This document shows, in pieces, positions 24,030 to 32,333 of a DNA stretch of 46,323 bases (position 1 is the first letter of the stretch; each line of letters starts with the position of its first letter). The stretch covers positions 1 to 46,323 of the forward strand of contig CATNCE010000009.1 in the NCBI GenBank assembly GCA_950097225.1, in the 5' to 3' direction. Origin of the DNA: an uncultured Bacilli bacterium (GTDB lineage Bacteria > Bacillota_I > Bacilli_A > RF39 > UBA660). The notes beneath the pieces are model-generated. The model did no database searches. It worked only from the letters and a program-made list of their open reading frames with translations, and had not been told where the DNA came from. Position numbers and translations under genes: made by a program.

Positions 24030-24428
24030 ATGTATCACGCATTAAGACTAACTAAAGGAGATGACTTAAAAGCATCAATCGTCAACTACGCCCAGGAACA
24101 TAATATTGAAGCGGGTTGTATTTTATCTGGAGTAGGGTGTTTAAGCCATGTCAACATTCGTTTAGCTAAAGCCATTAATTTTCTTGAATCAAATCAAGAT
24201 TATGAAATTGTAAGTATGACAGGAACTATATCTAAAGATGGAGTGCATATTCACATCGCATTATCGGACGAACAAGGAGCAGTAATTGGAGGACACTTAT
24301 CGGGAAAATGTATCATTAATACTACCTGTGAACTAGTTATCTTGGAACTACCTAATTATAGTTTTACTCGCGAAATGGACGATGGAACTGGATTTAAAGA
24401 ATTAGTTATAAAAGAAAAAGATGTATAA
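24030..24428 (+). CDS. PPC/DUF296 domain protein
   Basis: A 132-residue stand-alone PPC (PCC, DUF296) domain: 'HALRLTKGDDLKASIVNYAQEHNIEAGCILSGVGCLSHVNIRLA', 'SMTGTISKDGVHIHIALSDEQGAVIGGHLSGKCIINTTCELVI'. The family forms trimers; in plants it accompanies AT-hooks, but in bacteria its role is unknown. The conserved His cluster 'HIHIA...GGHL' could bind a metal. Its start follows the previous stop by one base, and its end overlaps the radical SAM start by 8 bp. Confidence 0.9.
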   Translation: MYHALRLTKGDDLKASIVNYAQEHNIEAGCILSGVGCLSHVNIRLAKAINFLESNQDYEIVSMTGTISKDGVHIHIALSDEQGAVIGGHLSGKCIINTTCELVILELPNYSFTREMDDGTGFKELVIKEKDV

Positions 24429-25218
24429 AAAAGTATACGTTGAGATTACCAATAGTTGCAATCTTTCTTGTGAATTTTGCACATTAAAAAAGAAAAATGA
24501 TTTTATGAAAATTGATAAATTCGAGGAAATTCTTGCTAAATTAAAAGGGCATACAGAATATCTTTATTTTCATGTTTTAGGCGAACCACTATTGCATCCT
24601 AATATTAACGAATTAATTGACCTTGCATCGAATAATTATAAAGTAAATATAACGACTAATGGTTATCTCATAAAACGCATTATTAATAATAAAAATATTC
24701 GTCAATTAAATATATCACTCCATAGCTTCAATATTAAAGCAAACTTATCTATAGATGAATATTTATCTAATATATTTGAGGCAGTAGACACTTTAAAGAC
24801 AACAACTTATATATCATTTAGAATATGGGCTAATTCCCCTCACACTAAATATTTTATTTCTAAAATAAATGAGCATTATCAAAGTGAGATTGATTACCAA
24901 AATATAAAGAACAATTCTACTATATGCGATCATGTTTTCATAAGTACTCACGAATTATTTACTTGGCCTGATTTAACCAATGACACATGCAATAAAAAGG
25001 GCAAATGTTACGCACTAAGAGATCATATTGGCATATTAGTAAATGGTTGTGTTATTCCTTGCTGTTTAGATGGAAGTGGGCTTATAAACCTTGGAAATAT
25101 CTATGAATCAACATTAGAAGAAATAATTTCCTCGCCTCGTTATCAACAGATGCTTAATGGATTTAAAAACAAAGAACGCACCGAACCTCTATGTCAGCAT
25201 TGCGATTTTATCAAATAA
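24421..25218 (+). CDS. Radical SAM enzyme with SPASM-like C-terminus
   Basis: A 265-residue radical SAM protein. The [4Fe-4S]-SAM motif is CNLSCEFC (C13, C17, C20), followed by 'HVLGEPLLHPNI' (the GGEP-type motif, here LGEP) and 'ITTNGYLI'. The C-terminal part has 'CYALRDHIGILVNGCVIPCCLDG', 'LGNIYESTLEEIISSPRYQQM' and 'EPLCQHCDF', the SPASM/twitch pattern of auxiliary cluster ligands. Such enzymes modify peptides, cofactors or sugars. No precursor-peptide gene is obvious, though small genes precede it. It overlaps the DUF296 gene and ends in a strong terminator. Confidence 0.9.
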   Translation: MYKKVYVEITNSCNLSCEFCTLKKKNDFMKIDKFEEILAKLKGHTEYLYFHVLGEPLLHPNINELIDLASNNYKVNITTNGYLIKRIINNKNIRQLNISLHSFNIKANLSIDEYLSNIFEAVDTLKTTTYISFRIWANSPHTKYFISKINEHYQSEIDYQNIKNNSTICDHVFISTHELFTWPDLTNDTCNKKGKCYALRDHIGILVNGCVIPCCLDGSGLINLGNIYESTLEEIISSPRYQQMLNGFKNKERTEPLCQHCDFIK

Positions 25219-25252
25219 AAACAAGTCCAATTTTACAAGGACTTGTTTTTTA
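25217..25252. terminator. Bidirectional terminator
   Basis: AAAACAAGTCC / GGACTTGTTTT, 8 strong pairs extended by A-T pairs, between the radical SAM gene (+) and the small gene ending at 25250 (-). T-rich on both sides when read outward. Confidence 0.85.
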
Positions 25253-25471
25253 TACAGCAGATAGTGTTAAATTCTGCTGATTTTTCTTTACCATTTGTTG
25301 CGTTAACGTATCTTCTATTTGCTCTGTAGCATCGAGAAAAGTTATCTGACCTAAAGCTGTTTTGCAGAAATTCATTAAAACTACTCCTCTTACATATGCT
25401 AAGTCCAAATCAGTAATACTAGCAAGTTCTTCACAATAGTTATCTATATCAACTAAATTAGATTGATTCAT
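25250..25471 (-). CDS. Small helical protein of unknown function
   Basis: A 73-residue acidic protein: 'NQSNLVDIDNYCEELASITDLDLAYVRGVVLMNFCKTALGQ'. Helical, with two cysteines, no signal. GAGGGAG lies upstream and TGTTATCAT (minus strand, 25504-25512) is a good extended -10 candidate. No family is recognised. Confidence 0.55.
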   Translation of the reverse strand: MNQSNLVDIDNYCEELASITDLDLAYVRGVVLMNFCKTALGQITFLDATEQIEDTLTQQMVKKNQQNLTLSAV

Positions 25472-25517
25472 TTAATCACAGCTCCCTCTTTCTTAAGTCC
25501 GCTATGATAACATACAA

Positions 25518-26282
25518 TTATTTTTTATACAAGTTGTTTTTTCGAACTACTAAAATTTTTCCATATTTTTTGAAACGACGATAATTGACGACTTTTATTG
25601 GAAATCCCATTTGGAGAGTATTATAAATATTACTAGTAGCTACTGAAGGCACTTCTTCATTAAACAAATGTTTAAAATTATGCTCTAAAGGCGATACGAC
25701 TGTAAGTCGCTTACATGTATAACCAGATAACATAAATTGAATTAGACAATTTCGAAAGAAATCAAATATTTGTTTATTTCGAACATGGTCACATATAATT
25801 TTTAAAATTTCTTCATGAGATTTAACTAAGGCATCTCGCTCATACGTAAACATAGTATAGTGCTTATTAAATTCTTCATCCCCCATAGATTGAACAAAAC
25901 AGATTTCCTTTTTCATAAGCTTGTATATGTCATAGTCAGTTTCATTAATCGCATAGTTTTGAAAAGCATGTACTAACTCATGTATTATTGATAACAAAAT
26001 AAATAAATTAACAAACGCGATTTTTAAATTTTGATTATCCGCTTCATAATACTTGTTTGCCTCTTCTATAATATTTGCCAAATTTATTTTTAATATTCTA
26101 GAGAAAAAATCATAAGTAGCTAAATTGCCATTGCCACAACTTTTACTTTCAATACCCTTTAAATAATCAGGAATTCCTAAATGTTTTATGATATCAGAAA
26201 CAAAATAATGTACATCTTGTTCATTAAAAACTACATGAGTTAATTTCTTAGCTAGATAAGGTCTTAGTATCGCAAAATTCAT
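25518..26282 (-). CDS. Putative zinc metallopeptidase (HELVH)
   Basis: A 254-residue protein. Residues 101-110 read 'HELVHAFQNY', a zinc HExxH motif after the hydrophobic run 'FVNLFILLSII', the usual active-site helix setting. A possible third ligand is Glu in 'YERDALVKSHEEIL' (about 147-160), as in gluzincin-like enzymes. No signal peptide is visible, so it probably acts in the cytoplasm. No named family is recognised. It is divergent from the DUF3267 gene, which also carries HExxH, with about 67 bp between them. Confidence 0.65.
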   Translation of the reverse strand: MNFAILRPYLAKKLTHVVFNEQDVHYFVSDIIKHLGIPDYLKGIESKSCGNGNLATYDFFSRILKINLANIIEEANKYYEADNQNLKIAFVNLFILLSIIHELVHAFQNYAINETDYDIYKLMKKEICFVQSMGDEEFNKHYTMFTYERDALVKSHEEILKIICDHVRNKQIFDFFRNCLIQFMLSGYTCKRLTVVSPLEHNFKHLFNEEVPSVATSNIYNTLQMGFPIKVVNYRRFKKYGKILVVRKNNLYKK

Positions 26283-26326
26283 ATATTTCCCCCTGACAAA
26301 ACATTATAACATATTTCTTTATTATG

Positions 26327-26335
26327 TGCTATAAT
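26327..26335 (+). promoter_or_regulatory. Extended -10 promoter of the DUF3267-ABC operon
   Basis: TGCTATAAT, only 15 nt before the ATG at 26350. A start of transcription 6-8 nt after the -10 leaves a leader of about 7-9 nt with no Shine-Dalgarno. Confidence 0.65.
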
Positions 26336-26349
26336 CGAGTTGATGCGTT

Positions 26350-27030
26350 ATGAAAAAGTATTATAAATATGAATTAAATATAACCTTGATGAATATTCTT
26401 TCAATAGTGATGTTTATCATTCCTTTTGCCATTATATTAATAGCAGGAGTCAAAATAAACTTTGATATTAGTTTAGGAGTTTCTATAGTAAGCATCATGC
26501 TGTATCTTTTCATGCATGAAATACTCCATGCTATCGGATATTTTTTATTCACAAAAGACAAACGAAATATTAAAATTGGTATTGTGCTCGAAAAAGGAGT
26601 TTTATATGCCATGTGTCAAGAGCGAATAAATAAATTTGGAATACTTATATCCCTTTTGCTTCCCTTAATATTCTTAAGTTTTATTGCGTTATCCATCGGT
26701 CTTATTTACAATATGAGTTGGCTAGTACTTCTTTCGATTATTAATTTTGCTGGAGCTGTAGGCGACATATTCATGACTATTCTAATACTATTTGCACCAA
26801 GCGATGTTGAATATATTGACTATAATAATGATATAGGCGCATATCTTTTATCTGAAAGTGATATGTCTAATTATCATTCACTTGGATTTTTCTTAACGGA
26901 AGAAGGATTAGCAACTGAAAAAGAGGTTGATAAAACAATCAAACATCTCTATATATCAAAGACTTCGTCTATTATTATAGTTATACTTGCAATTATTTGC
27001 ATTATTGATATAATATTAGGGATAATTTAG
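26350..27030 (+). CDS. DUF3267-like membrane metalloprotease
   Basis: A 226-residue integral membrane protein with about five hydrophobic segments (13-32, 38-55, 98-120, 124-148, 204-224). The second ends in 'LMHEILHAIGYFLF' (HExxH, H56-H60), and a later 'GDIFMT' supplies the family's possible third ligand, Asp. This is the DUF3267 layout, zinc site at the membrane surface, similar to site-2-type proteases. It is followed after 9 bp by the ABC transporter gene, so it may process a substrate or a subunit of it. Translation start lacks a ribosome-binding site (see promoter). Confidence 0.8.
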   Translation: MKKYYKYELNITLMNILSIVMFIIPFAIILIAGVKINFDISLGVSIVSIMLYLFMHEILHAIGYFLFTKDKRNIKIGIVLEKGVLYAMCQERINKFGILISLLLPLIFLSFIALSIGLIYNMSWLVLLSIINFAGAVGDIFMTILILFAPSDVEYIDYNNDIGAYLLSESDMSNYHSLGFFLTEEGLATEKEVDKTIKHLYISKTSSIIIVILAIICIIDIILGII

Positions 27031-27039
27031 GAGGAAAAT

Positions 27040-29586
27040 ATGCTAGAATTAAAAAAAGTATCAAAAATATACAAAACTGCTGGTTTAACGCAACGAGCAT
27101 TAGATGGCGTATCCATTAAATTTCGTAAAAATGAATTTGTTTCTATCCTTGGTCAATCGGGCTCTGGTAAAACAACATTACTTAATTTAATCGGTGGTTT
27201 AGACAACTATACCAGCGGGGATTTAATAATTAATGGTACATCAACCAAAAAATATAAAAGTCGTGATTGGGATATCTATCGTAATCATCGTGTCGGCTTT
27301 GTCTTTCAAAGTTACAATTTAATTCCCCATCAAACGGCCCTACAAAATGTTGAACTGGCTTTAACTTTATCTGGAGTAGATAAAGAAGAACGTCGTAAAA
27401 GAAGTATCGCGGTCTTAAAAAAAGTCGGGCTAGAAAAACAAATGCATAAGCGCCCAAATCAAATGAGTGGGGGACAGATGCAAAGAATTGCGATAGCTCG
27501 TGCCTTAGTAAACGATCCTGATATCTTACTTGCCGATGAGCCAACTGGAGCATTAGATTCGGAAACTAGTATTCAAGTAATGGAACTACTAAAAGAAATT
27601 GCTCATGACAAGTTAGTTATCATGGTTACACATAATCCCGATCTTGCTTATGAGTATTCAACGCGTATTGTTAAATTATTAGATGGTAATATTATTGACG
27701 ACTCGGATCCTTTTGATGGAAAAGAAGACAATACCGTTGAGGAAAATAAAACTAAGAAAAGTAAAATGGGCTTTTTGACAGCTTTGTCACTATCTTTAAA
27801 TAATTTAATGACTAAAAAAGGGAGAACTATCCTTACTGCCTTTGCTGGATCTATTGGAATCATTGGAATCGCCTTGATTTTATCTTTATCAAACGGAATA
27901 CAAAACTATATCACAAAAACTGAAAAAGAAACCCTTGGGTCTTATCCATTAACGATCTCTAAAGGATCTATTGATTTTGCTAGTATTTTAATGGCGTTCA
28001 TGGGCAATAACAAAGAAGAAAACTATGATGATGATTTAATTCATTCTAAGAATATTATGGGCGATATTTTTAATTCGTTTACCGAAGAGATAAAAACTAA
28101 CGATTTAAAAACATTTAAAGAATACCTTGAAAATGATGGTAAGAGTATAAATGACTATGTAACAGACATTAAATATGGATATAATATTAAATTGAATTTA
28201 TATAAAGGTGAAGAAGGAAATATCACTCGTGTTAATCCAACTACAGTATTAGATGCAATTGGCATGGGAACATCATCGATGTCGAGCGCGTATTCAGGAT
28301 TCATGGGAAACAACGATGTTTTCACTGAATTAATCACTAATGACGAATACAATAAACAACAATATGACTTAGTTGCCGGATCATGGCCTAAAAATTATAA
28401 TGAAGTAGTAATTATTCTCAATAAAAACAACGAGATATCTGATTATACATTATATACATTAGGAATTCTTGATCAAGAACACCTAAAAGAGCAGTTTAAT
28501 AACATGACTTCTGGTAAGGAAGTAAATTTTGAACATCACACCTATACCAAAGAAGACTTATTAAATTTAAAATACAAACTAGTCTTAAGCTCGGATTATT
28601 ATAAGAAAACAAATGGTGTTTGGAGTAATATGAGTGAAGATGATAATTACATGAGCAAAGTATTAAAAGATGCTCCTGAATTAAAAGTTGTAGGTATCTT
28701 AAAGTATAATGAAGAGTCTGTTTCTCCAAATAGCTATGGACTTGTTGGTTACACTCATGACTTATGGGAATATATCGTAACAGAGACTAACAAAAGCGAA
28801 ATTGCAAAAGAACAACTAGCCAATCCAGAAATCAATGTATTTACTGGTCGTAAATTTAGTGATAACGCCCGCTTTGATATGAATAATTTAACTAAAGAGC
28901 AGATGAAGGCTATTCGTGGAATGAGTCCTGAGGAGTTAAATGCCTATATAGAGACAATGTCAGAGTTTGCTAGCGCTACATTTGAACAAAATAAAATGAA
29001 CCTTGGTATAAGCGACTTAAACGACCCCGATTTCATTAGTATATATCCAAAAGATTTTGAAGCAAAGGAGCATATTACTGATATAATTGCTGAATACAAT
29101 AAAAACAAGAGTGAAGAAGACAAAATCGAATATACTGATGAAGTTGGTATGATGATGAGCTCAGTTACAAGTATCGTAAACGTCATATCAGCTGTTTTAA
29201 TTGCTTTTGTCGCAATTAGTTTAATCGTATCAAGTATAATGATAGCTATAATAACTTATATATCTGTCATTGAACGAACAAAAGAGATTGGTATTTTAAG
29301 AGCTATTGGTGCTAGTAAAAAGGATATATCTCGTGTCTTTAATGCTGAGACATTGATCGAAGGAGCATGTGCTGGTATTATGGGAATATTAGTAACTATT
29401 TTAATCGATATTCCTATCAATGTTATAATAAAGGCAACTCTTAATATTAGTGGCATTGCTTCCTTACCAGTAACAGGTGCTATTATTTTAATAATTATCA
29501 GCATAGTTCTAACACTTATCGCTGGTCTTATTCCATCTAGCATGGCAAGCAAAAAAGATCCAGTAGAAGCATTACGAAGCGAATAA
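27040..29586 (+). CDS. MacB-like ABC transporter, ATPase and FtsX permease fused
   Basis: An 848-residue fusion. Residues 1-225 are a LolD/MacB-type ATPase: Walker A GQSGSGKT, 'FQSYNLIPH' Q-loop, signature MSGGQMQRIAIARAL, Walker B 'ILLADEPTGALD', and H-loop 'VTHN'. After a linker, one membrane helix (about 265-288) leads to a large outside domain (about 290-690), then three C-terminal helices with the FtsX core ('RTKEIGILRAIGASKKDISRVFNAE'). Such proteins act by mechanotransmission in lipoprotein, peptide or antibiotic traffic and in resistance. It follows the DUF3267 protease by 9 bp with a GGAGG ribosome-binding site. Confidence 0.92.
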   Translation: MLELKKVSKIYKTAGLTQRALDGVSIKFRKNEFVSILGQSGSGKTTLLNLIGGLDNYTSGDLIINGTSTKKYKSRDWDIYRNHRVGFVFQSYNLIPHQTALQNVELALTLSGVDKEERRKRSIAVLKKVGLEKQMHKRPNQMSGGQMQRIAIARALVNDPDILLADEPTGALDSETSIQVMELLKEIAHDKLVIMVTHNPDLAYEYSTRIVKLLDGNIIDDSDPFDGKEDNTVEENKTKKSKMGFLTALSLSLNNLMTKKGRTILTAFAGSIGIIGIALILSLSNGIQNYITKTEKETLGSYPLTISKGSIDFASILMAFMGNNKEENYDDDLIHSKNIMGDIFNSFTEEIKTNDLKTFKEYLENDGKSINDYVTDIKYGYNIKLNLYKGEEGNITRVNPTTVLDAIGMGTSSMSSAYSGFMGNNDVFTELITNDEYNKQQYDLVAGSWPKNYNEVVIILNKNNEISDYTLYTLGILDQEHLKEQFNNMTSGKEVNFEHHTYTKEDLLNLKYKLVLSSDYYKKTNGVWSNMSEDDNYMSKVLKDAPELKVVGILKYNEESVSPNSYGLVGYTHDLWEYIVTETNKSEIAKEQLANPEINVFTGRKFSDNARFDMNNLTKEQMKAIRGMSPEELNAYIETMSEFASATFEQNKMNLGISDLNDPDFISIYPKDFEAKEHITDIIAEYNKNKSEEDKIEYTDEVGMMMSSVTSIVNVISAVLIAFVAISLIVSSIMIAIITYISVIERTKEIGILRAIGASKKDISRVFNAETLIEGACAGIMGILVTILIDIPINVIIKATLNISGIASLPVTGAIILIIISIVLTLIAGLIPSSMASKKDPVEALRSE

Positions 29587-29616
29587 AAAAACATCAGTTT
29601 ATCTGATGCTTTTTTA
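29584..29616. terminator. Bidirectional terminator
   Basis: CATCAG (29592-29597) / CTGATG (29603-29608) around TTTAT, A7 on the left and T6 on the right. It serves both the ABC gene (+) and the HTH gene ending at 29614 (-). Confidence 0.8.
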
Positions 29617-29859
29617 TGCTAAAGCTTTTTCATTCTTAGTATCTTGAAACGTTGTCATGTTATCTGTAAGTCCTAAAATATAGTCTGCTGACACATTTAA
29701 ATACTTGCATATCTTAATTAAATACGTAACTGGCATAATGTTAACACCTTTTTCGTATCTAGCATATTGTTGTTGCCTTATTCCTAAATAAGCAGCAAGT
29801 TCCCTTTGTGAAATATTCTTACAGTCTCTAACCCATTTCAATCTATCTGTATAATACAT
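29614..29859 (-). CDS. XRE-family HTH transcriptional regulator
   Basis: An 81-residue regulator that is almost only a HTH domain: 'RLKWVRDCKNISQRELAAYLGIRQQQYARYEKGVNIMPVTYLIKICKYLNVSADYILGLTD'. Helix-turn-helix 'SQRELAAYLGIRQQQYARYE', closing motif 'NVSADYILGL'. The start at 29859 is chosen because GGGTGA lies five bases upstream; longer starts to 29985 would place that site and a possible promoter inside the gene. It is divergent from the gene cluster beginning at 30055 and could regulate it. Confidence 0.82.
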   Translation of the reverse strand: MYYTDRLKWVRDCKNISQRELAAYLGIRQQQYARYEKGVNIMPVTYLIKICKYLNVSADYILGLTDNMTTFQDTKNEKALA

Positions 29860-30021
29860 GTACTTCACCCAATCTTTTTTTACCATTATTAACAATATAA
29901 ATGTTGAAAAGTGAACAAAAGTGTTGTATGGCACGCAGCTAATATAACCCATAAATACATGGATTTTTGACATATTCATTGTCAAAAACCATAAATAAAT
30001 TTAATTACCATCTTTAAAAAA

Positions 30022-30030
30022 TGCTATAAT
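30022..30030 (+). promoter_or_regulatory. Extended -10 promoter of the 30055-33486 unit
   Basis: TGCTATAAT, 24 nt before the ATG at 30055, with AGGAGA as ribosome-binding site. Confidence 0.7.
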
Positions 30031-30054
30031 TAATATGAATAGGAGAATGATATT

Positions 30055-31737
30055 ATGAGCAAGAATGAACTATATGAGCCGTTTTTATCAAAAGAAAAAT
30101 TTTACACTTTAGATGAACTTGCCAATATTTATGGTGAATACATAAGACGCAATTGTGCAATTTCTCTAGTATTAAAAGATGAAGAAACATTCACTAAATA
30201 CAAAAATGAAGATTTAATAGAAATCTCTTCTGGAGAAGGAGTAAAATCAGTAAGTAGTAAATTAATCCAAGACATTCTCTCTGATTCAGGAATGTATAAA
30301 TACCTTCAAACAAATCTTGATAATCGTCTAGGCATTGCCGCTCGCTTTGATTATATTTTTGATTCTGATACCATAGTTTCAATTAAACTGACTAGATATG
30401 AAATAATGGAGGCATTTACTAAGATTAGTGATAAATTAAATCAAAAAGAGAAGATGCGATTAGCTGTCATAAAGAATTCTTTAGATCTATTTTCTTGTGA
30501 ACAACGTTATAGTAACTATACGCACACTAGCTATATCGATGATGAGAAAATAGAAATACCAGCTTCCATACTTTTACAAATTCTTACTATGGATGAGCAA
30601 TCATTTGCCTCATTCATTAATAACCCTGTTAGTTTTGGTTACAAAAGAAAACATTTGGCTTATGTCCTTATCGATTTTATTGAAAAAGAACGCATTCGTG
30701 CTAAATATGTTTTTCCAGAAAAAGTTTATATGCGCTATAAAAGTTTAGCTAACTATCAATTAATAGATTTTGAAGCATTAAACAAAAACTCTATTCGTAA
30801 CGATTACACAGAAGAGGGAAAAAGTATAGTTGATGTCTTAACTATCAATGATGAACTTCTAGAATATCTTGATAAAGAAATAGATAAAACATACTCTACA
30901 TTAGAAAAATCATTATATTATTATATTAAATTATGTGAGTTATTCACAAGTGATCCAAACTTTTATACTCAAGATTACGCTAGCTCAAGGTCAGATGTTT
31001 CAACTAAAGGACCAAATGATGCTCAAATCACCCCTAAAGACTTTATTTTTCTTTATGCTAAGTTACTCGATCATTTAGGAGTTGTCTATTCTTTTGATCC
31101 TCTGTTTGATCGTCGTGAAGGATATCTAAGTTTCCGTTGCGGTGAATTTTTAATGGAACTGACTTCTTTTGACGCAATTGCTAAAAATGATTTGGCCAAT
31201 ATTAAAGTTAATGATGAAATAGCTAATCTAACATGCATTAATAAAAATGCGGCAACTAAGCAAAAGTTTTCTGAGAAAATAAACCAAATATATGCTAGTA
31301 TAAAGACCAAGCACGAAAATGCCAAACGCTTTAGTGAAACTTTAGCAGAGTATCAAAGTAATCTATCTAAACGCCCAATCCCTCTTAAAGAAAAAGTATT
31401 TACTCTTTTAAAAGAGATTTGTCGTAGTAATCTAACGGGTGTAGATATTTTTGCTTATGAGAAGAAAGTGTTTTCAGCTATATTTGCAAATGATAAGCGT
31501 ATCAAAATAACATTTATGTATATCGAAAATGAATCAGGACTTCATCCTGTTACAGTTATTTCAATTAAGGATACAGGGTATCAATATTTCGTCGTCGATC
31601 AAACAAGTCCTGAAATCATTAAACCAATAAGTTATCAGAGCATGCAAAAAATGGTTGAAAGAAATGATATTCACTATATCGGGGACCAAACAATACTAGG
31701 AATTACGGACATAAAAGAAAGGGAGAAAACACTATGA
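30055..31737 (+). CDS. Large cytosolic protein with degenerate transglutaminase-like region
   Basis: A 560-residue protein with no signal or membrane segment. Residues about 280-400 follow the layout of bacterial transglutaminase-like proteins: 'LYYYIKLCELF', then 'ITPKDFIFLYAKLLDHLGVVY', where the active enzymes have Cys in the 'xxCxxFxxLYxxLLxxLGI' strand, then 'GYLSFRCGEFLMELTSFDA' and 'NDLANIKVNDEIANLTCINKN'. The Cys, His and Asp expected at the active site are not at those places (Pro/Lys, Gly and Ser stand there), so it is probably a catalytically dead relative. The C-terminal 110 residues are a separate unknown domain. First gene of a five-gene unit; it overlaps the next by 4 bp. Confidence 0.6.
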   Translation: MSKNELYEPFLSKEKFYTLDELANIYGEYIRRNCAISLVLKDEETFTKYKNEDLIEISSGEGVKSVSSKLIQDILSDSGMYKYLQTNLDNRLGIAARFDYIFDSDTIVSIKLTRYEIMEAFTKISDKLNQKEKMRLAVIKNSLDLFSCEQRYSNYTHTSYIDDEKIEIPASILLQILTMDEQSFASFINNPVSFGYKRKHLAYVLIDFIEKERIRAKYVFPEKVYMRYKSLANYQLIDFEALNKNSIRNDYTEEGKSIVDVLTINDELLEYLDKEIDKTYSTLEKSLYYYIKLCELFTSDPNFYTQDYASSRSDVSTKGPNDAQITPKDFIFLYAKLLDHLGVVYSFDPLFDRREGYLSFRCGEFLMELTSFDAIAKNDLANIKVNDEIANLTCINKNAATKQKFSEKINQIYASIKTKHENAKRFSETLAEYQSNLSKRPIPLKEKVFTLLKEICRSNLTGVDIFAYEKKVFSAIFANDKRIKITFMYIENESGLHPVTVISIKDTGYQYFVVDQTSPEIIKPISYQSMQKMVERNDIHYIGDQTILGITDIKEREKTL

Positions 31738-31946
31738 TTGATAGCTTACGCGAACAATGTTCATTACTTATAAAAAGTGATTCACAAAAATATTCTAAAA
31801 TAGCCACTTTCTTAGAGAATGATAATTGTTTTTTTGAAATAGATATGGAAACCTCTTATGCTATACTTTCTGATTTACTCGTTAAAGAAGAAGATATTGC
31901 TAGAGTTTATCAAGCTTTAATTCGCGTTGAGAATTTTAGGCCTTGA
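31734..31946 (+). CDS. Small unknown protein of the FtsK-like cluster
   Basis: A 70-residue acidic helical protein ('MIDSLREQCSLLIKSDSQKYSKI'). It overlaps the preceding gene by 4 bp and stops with TGA just before the AAAGGAGAG of the next gene. No signal or membrane segment and no family recognised. Its position suggests a fixed partner of the neighbouring proteins. Confidence 0.6.
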   Translation: MIDSLREQCSLLIKSDSQKYSKIATFLENDNCFFEIDMETSYAILSDLLVKEEDIARVYQALIRVENFRP

Positions 31947-31960
31947 AAGGAGAGTTAAAA

Positions 31961-32323
31961 ATGAAATATCCGAGTATTATACGTGATACTATTGATTTTA
32001 TAAGTGATACAGAGGTATGTAATATCGGCTACAGTGAAGGAACTATTGATAAAAATCGTCCCTATCGCCTTGAACTTTGGTCATCATACGGAATAACTAA
32101 TGCTACAATTTTTATCTCTATTATTGATTTAGAAAATAAAAGTGAAGATGATATCAAACGTATTTTAATCGATAATAACATTATCGAAATAATAAAAGAC
32201 GATATTTACATCACGGAAGTCGAAGACACGGCAGACAATAGTTTTTTATCAATAAACGTTCCATTAGAAGGAAAAGACGTAATAATTAATAAACTATTAG
32301 TAAAGACTACATATTTTGATTAA
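31961..32323 (+). CDS. Unknown protein of the FtsK-like cluster
   Basis: A 120-residue protein: 'MKYPSIIRDTIDFISDTEVCNIGYSEGTIDKNRPYRLELW', then alternating strands and helices, ending 'SFLSINVPLEGKDVIINKLLVKTTYFD'. The predicted pattern is a small alpha/beta fold. The ATG at 31961 is used because AAAGGAGAG lies at the right distance; the in-frame TTG at 31943 lies before that site. No family is recognised. It ends 10 bp before the ATPase gene. Confidence 0.6.
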   Translation: MKYPSIIRDTIDFISDTEVCNIGYSEGTIDKNRPYRLELWSSYGITNATIFISIIDLENKSEDDIKRILIDNNIIEIIKDDIYITEVEDTADNSFLSINVPLEGKDVIINKLLVKTTYFD

Positions 32324-32333
32324 AGGAGACACC

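Noticed and set aside
29860-29985. Longer start of the HTH regulator
   Set aside because: The added residues are not part of the HTH fold, and GGGTGA lies just before the shorter start.
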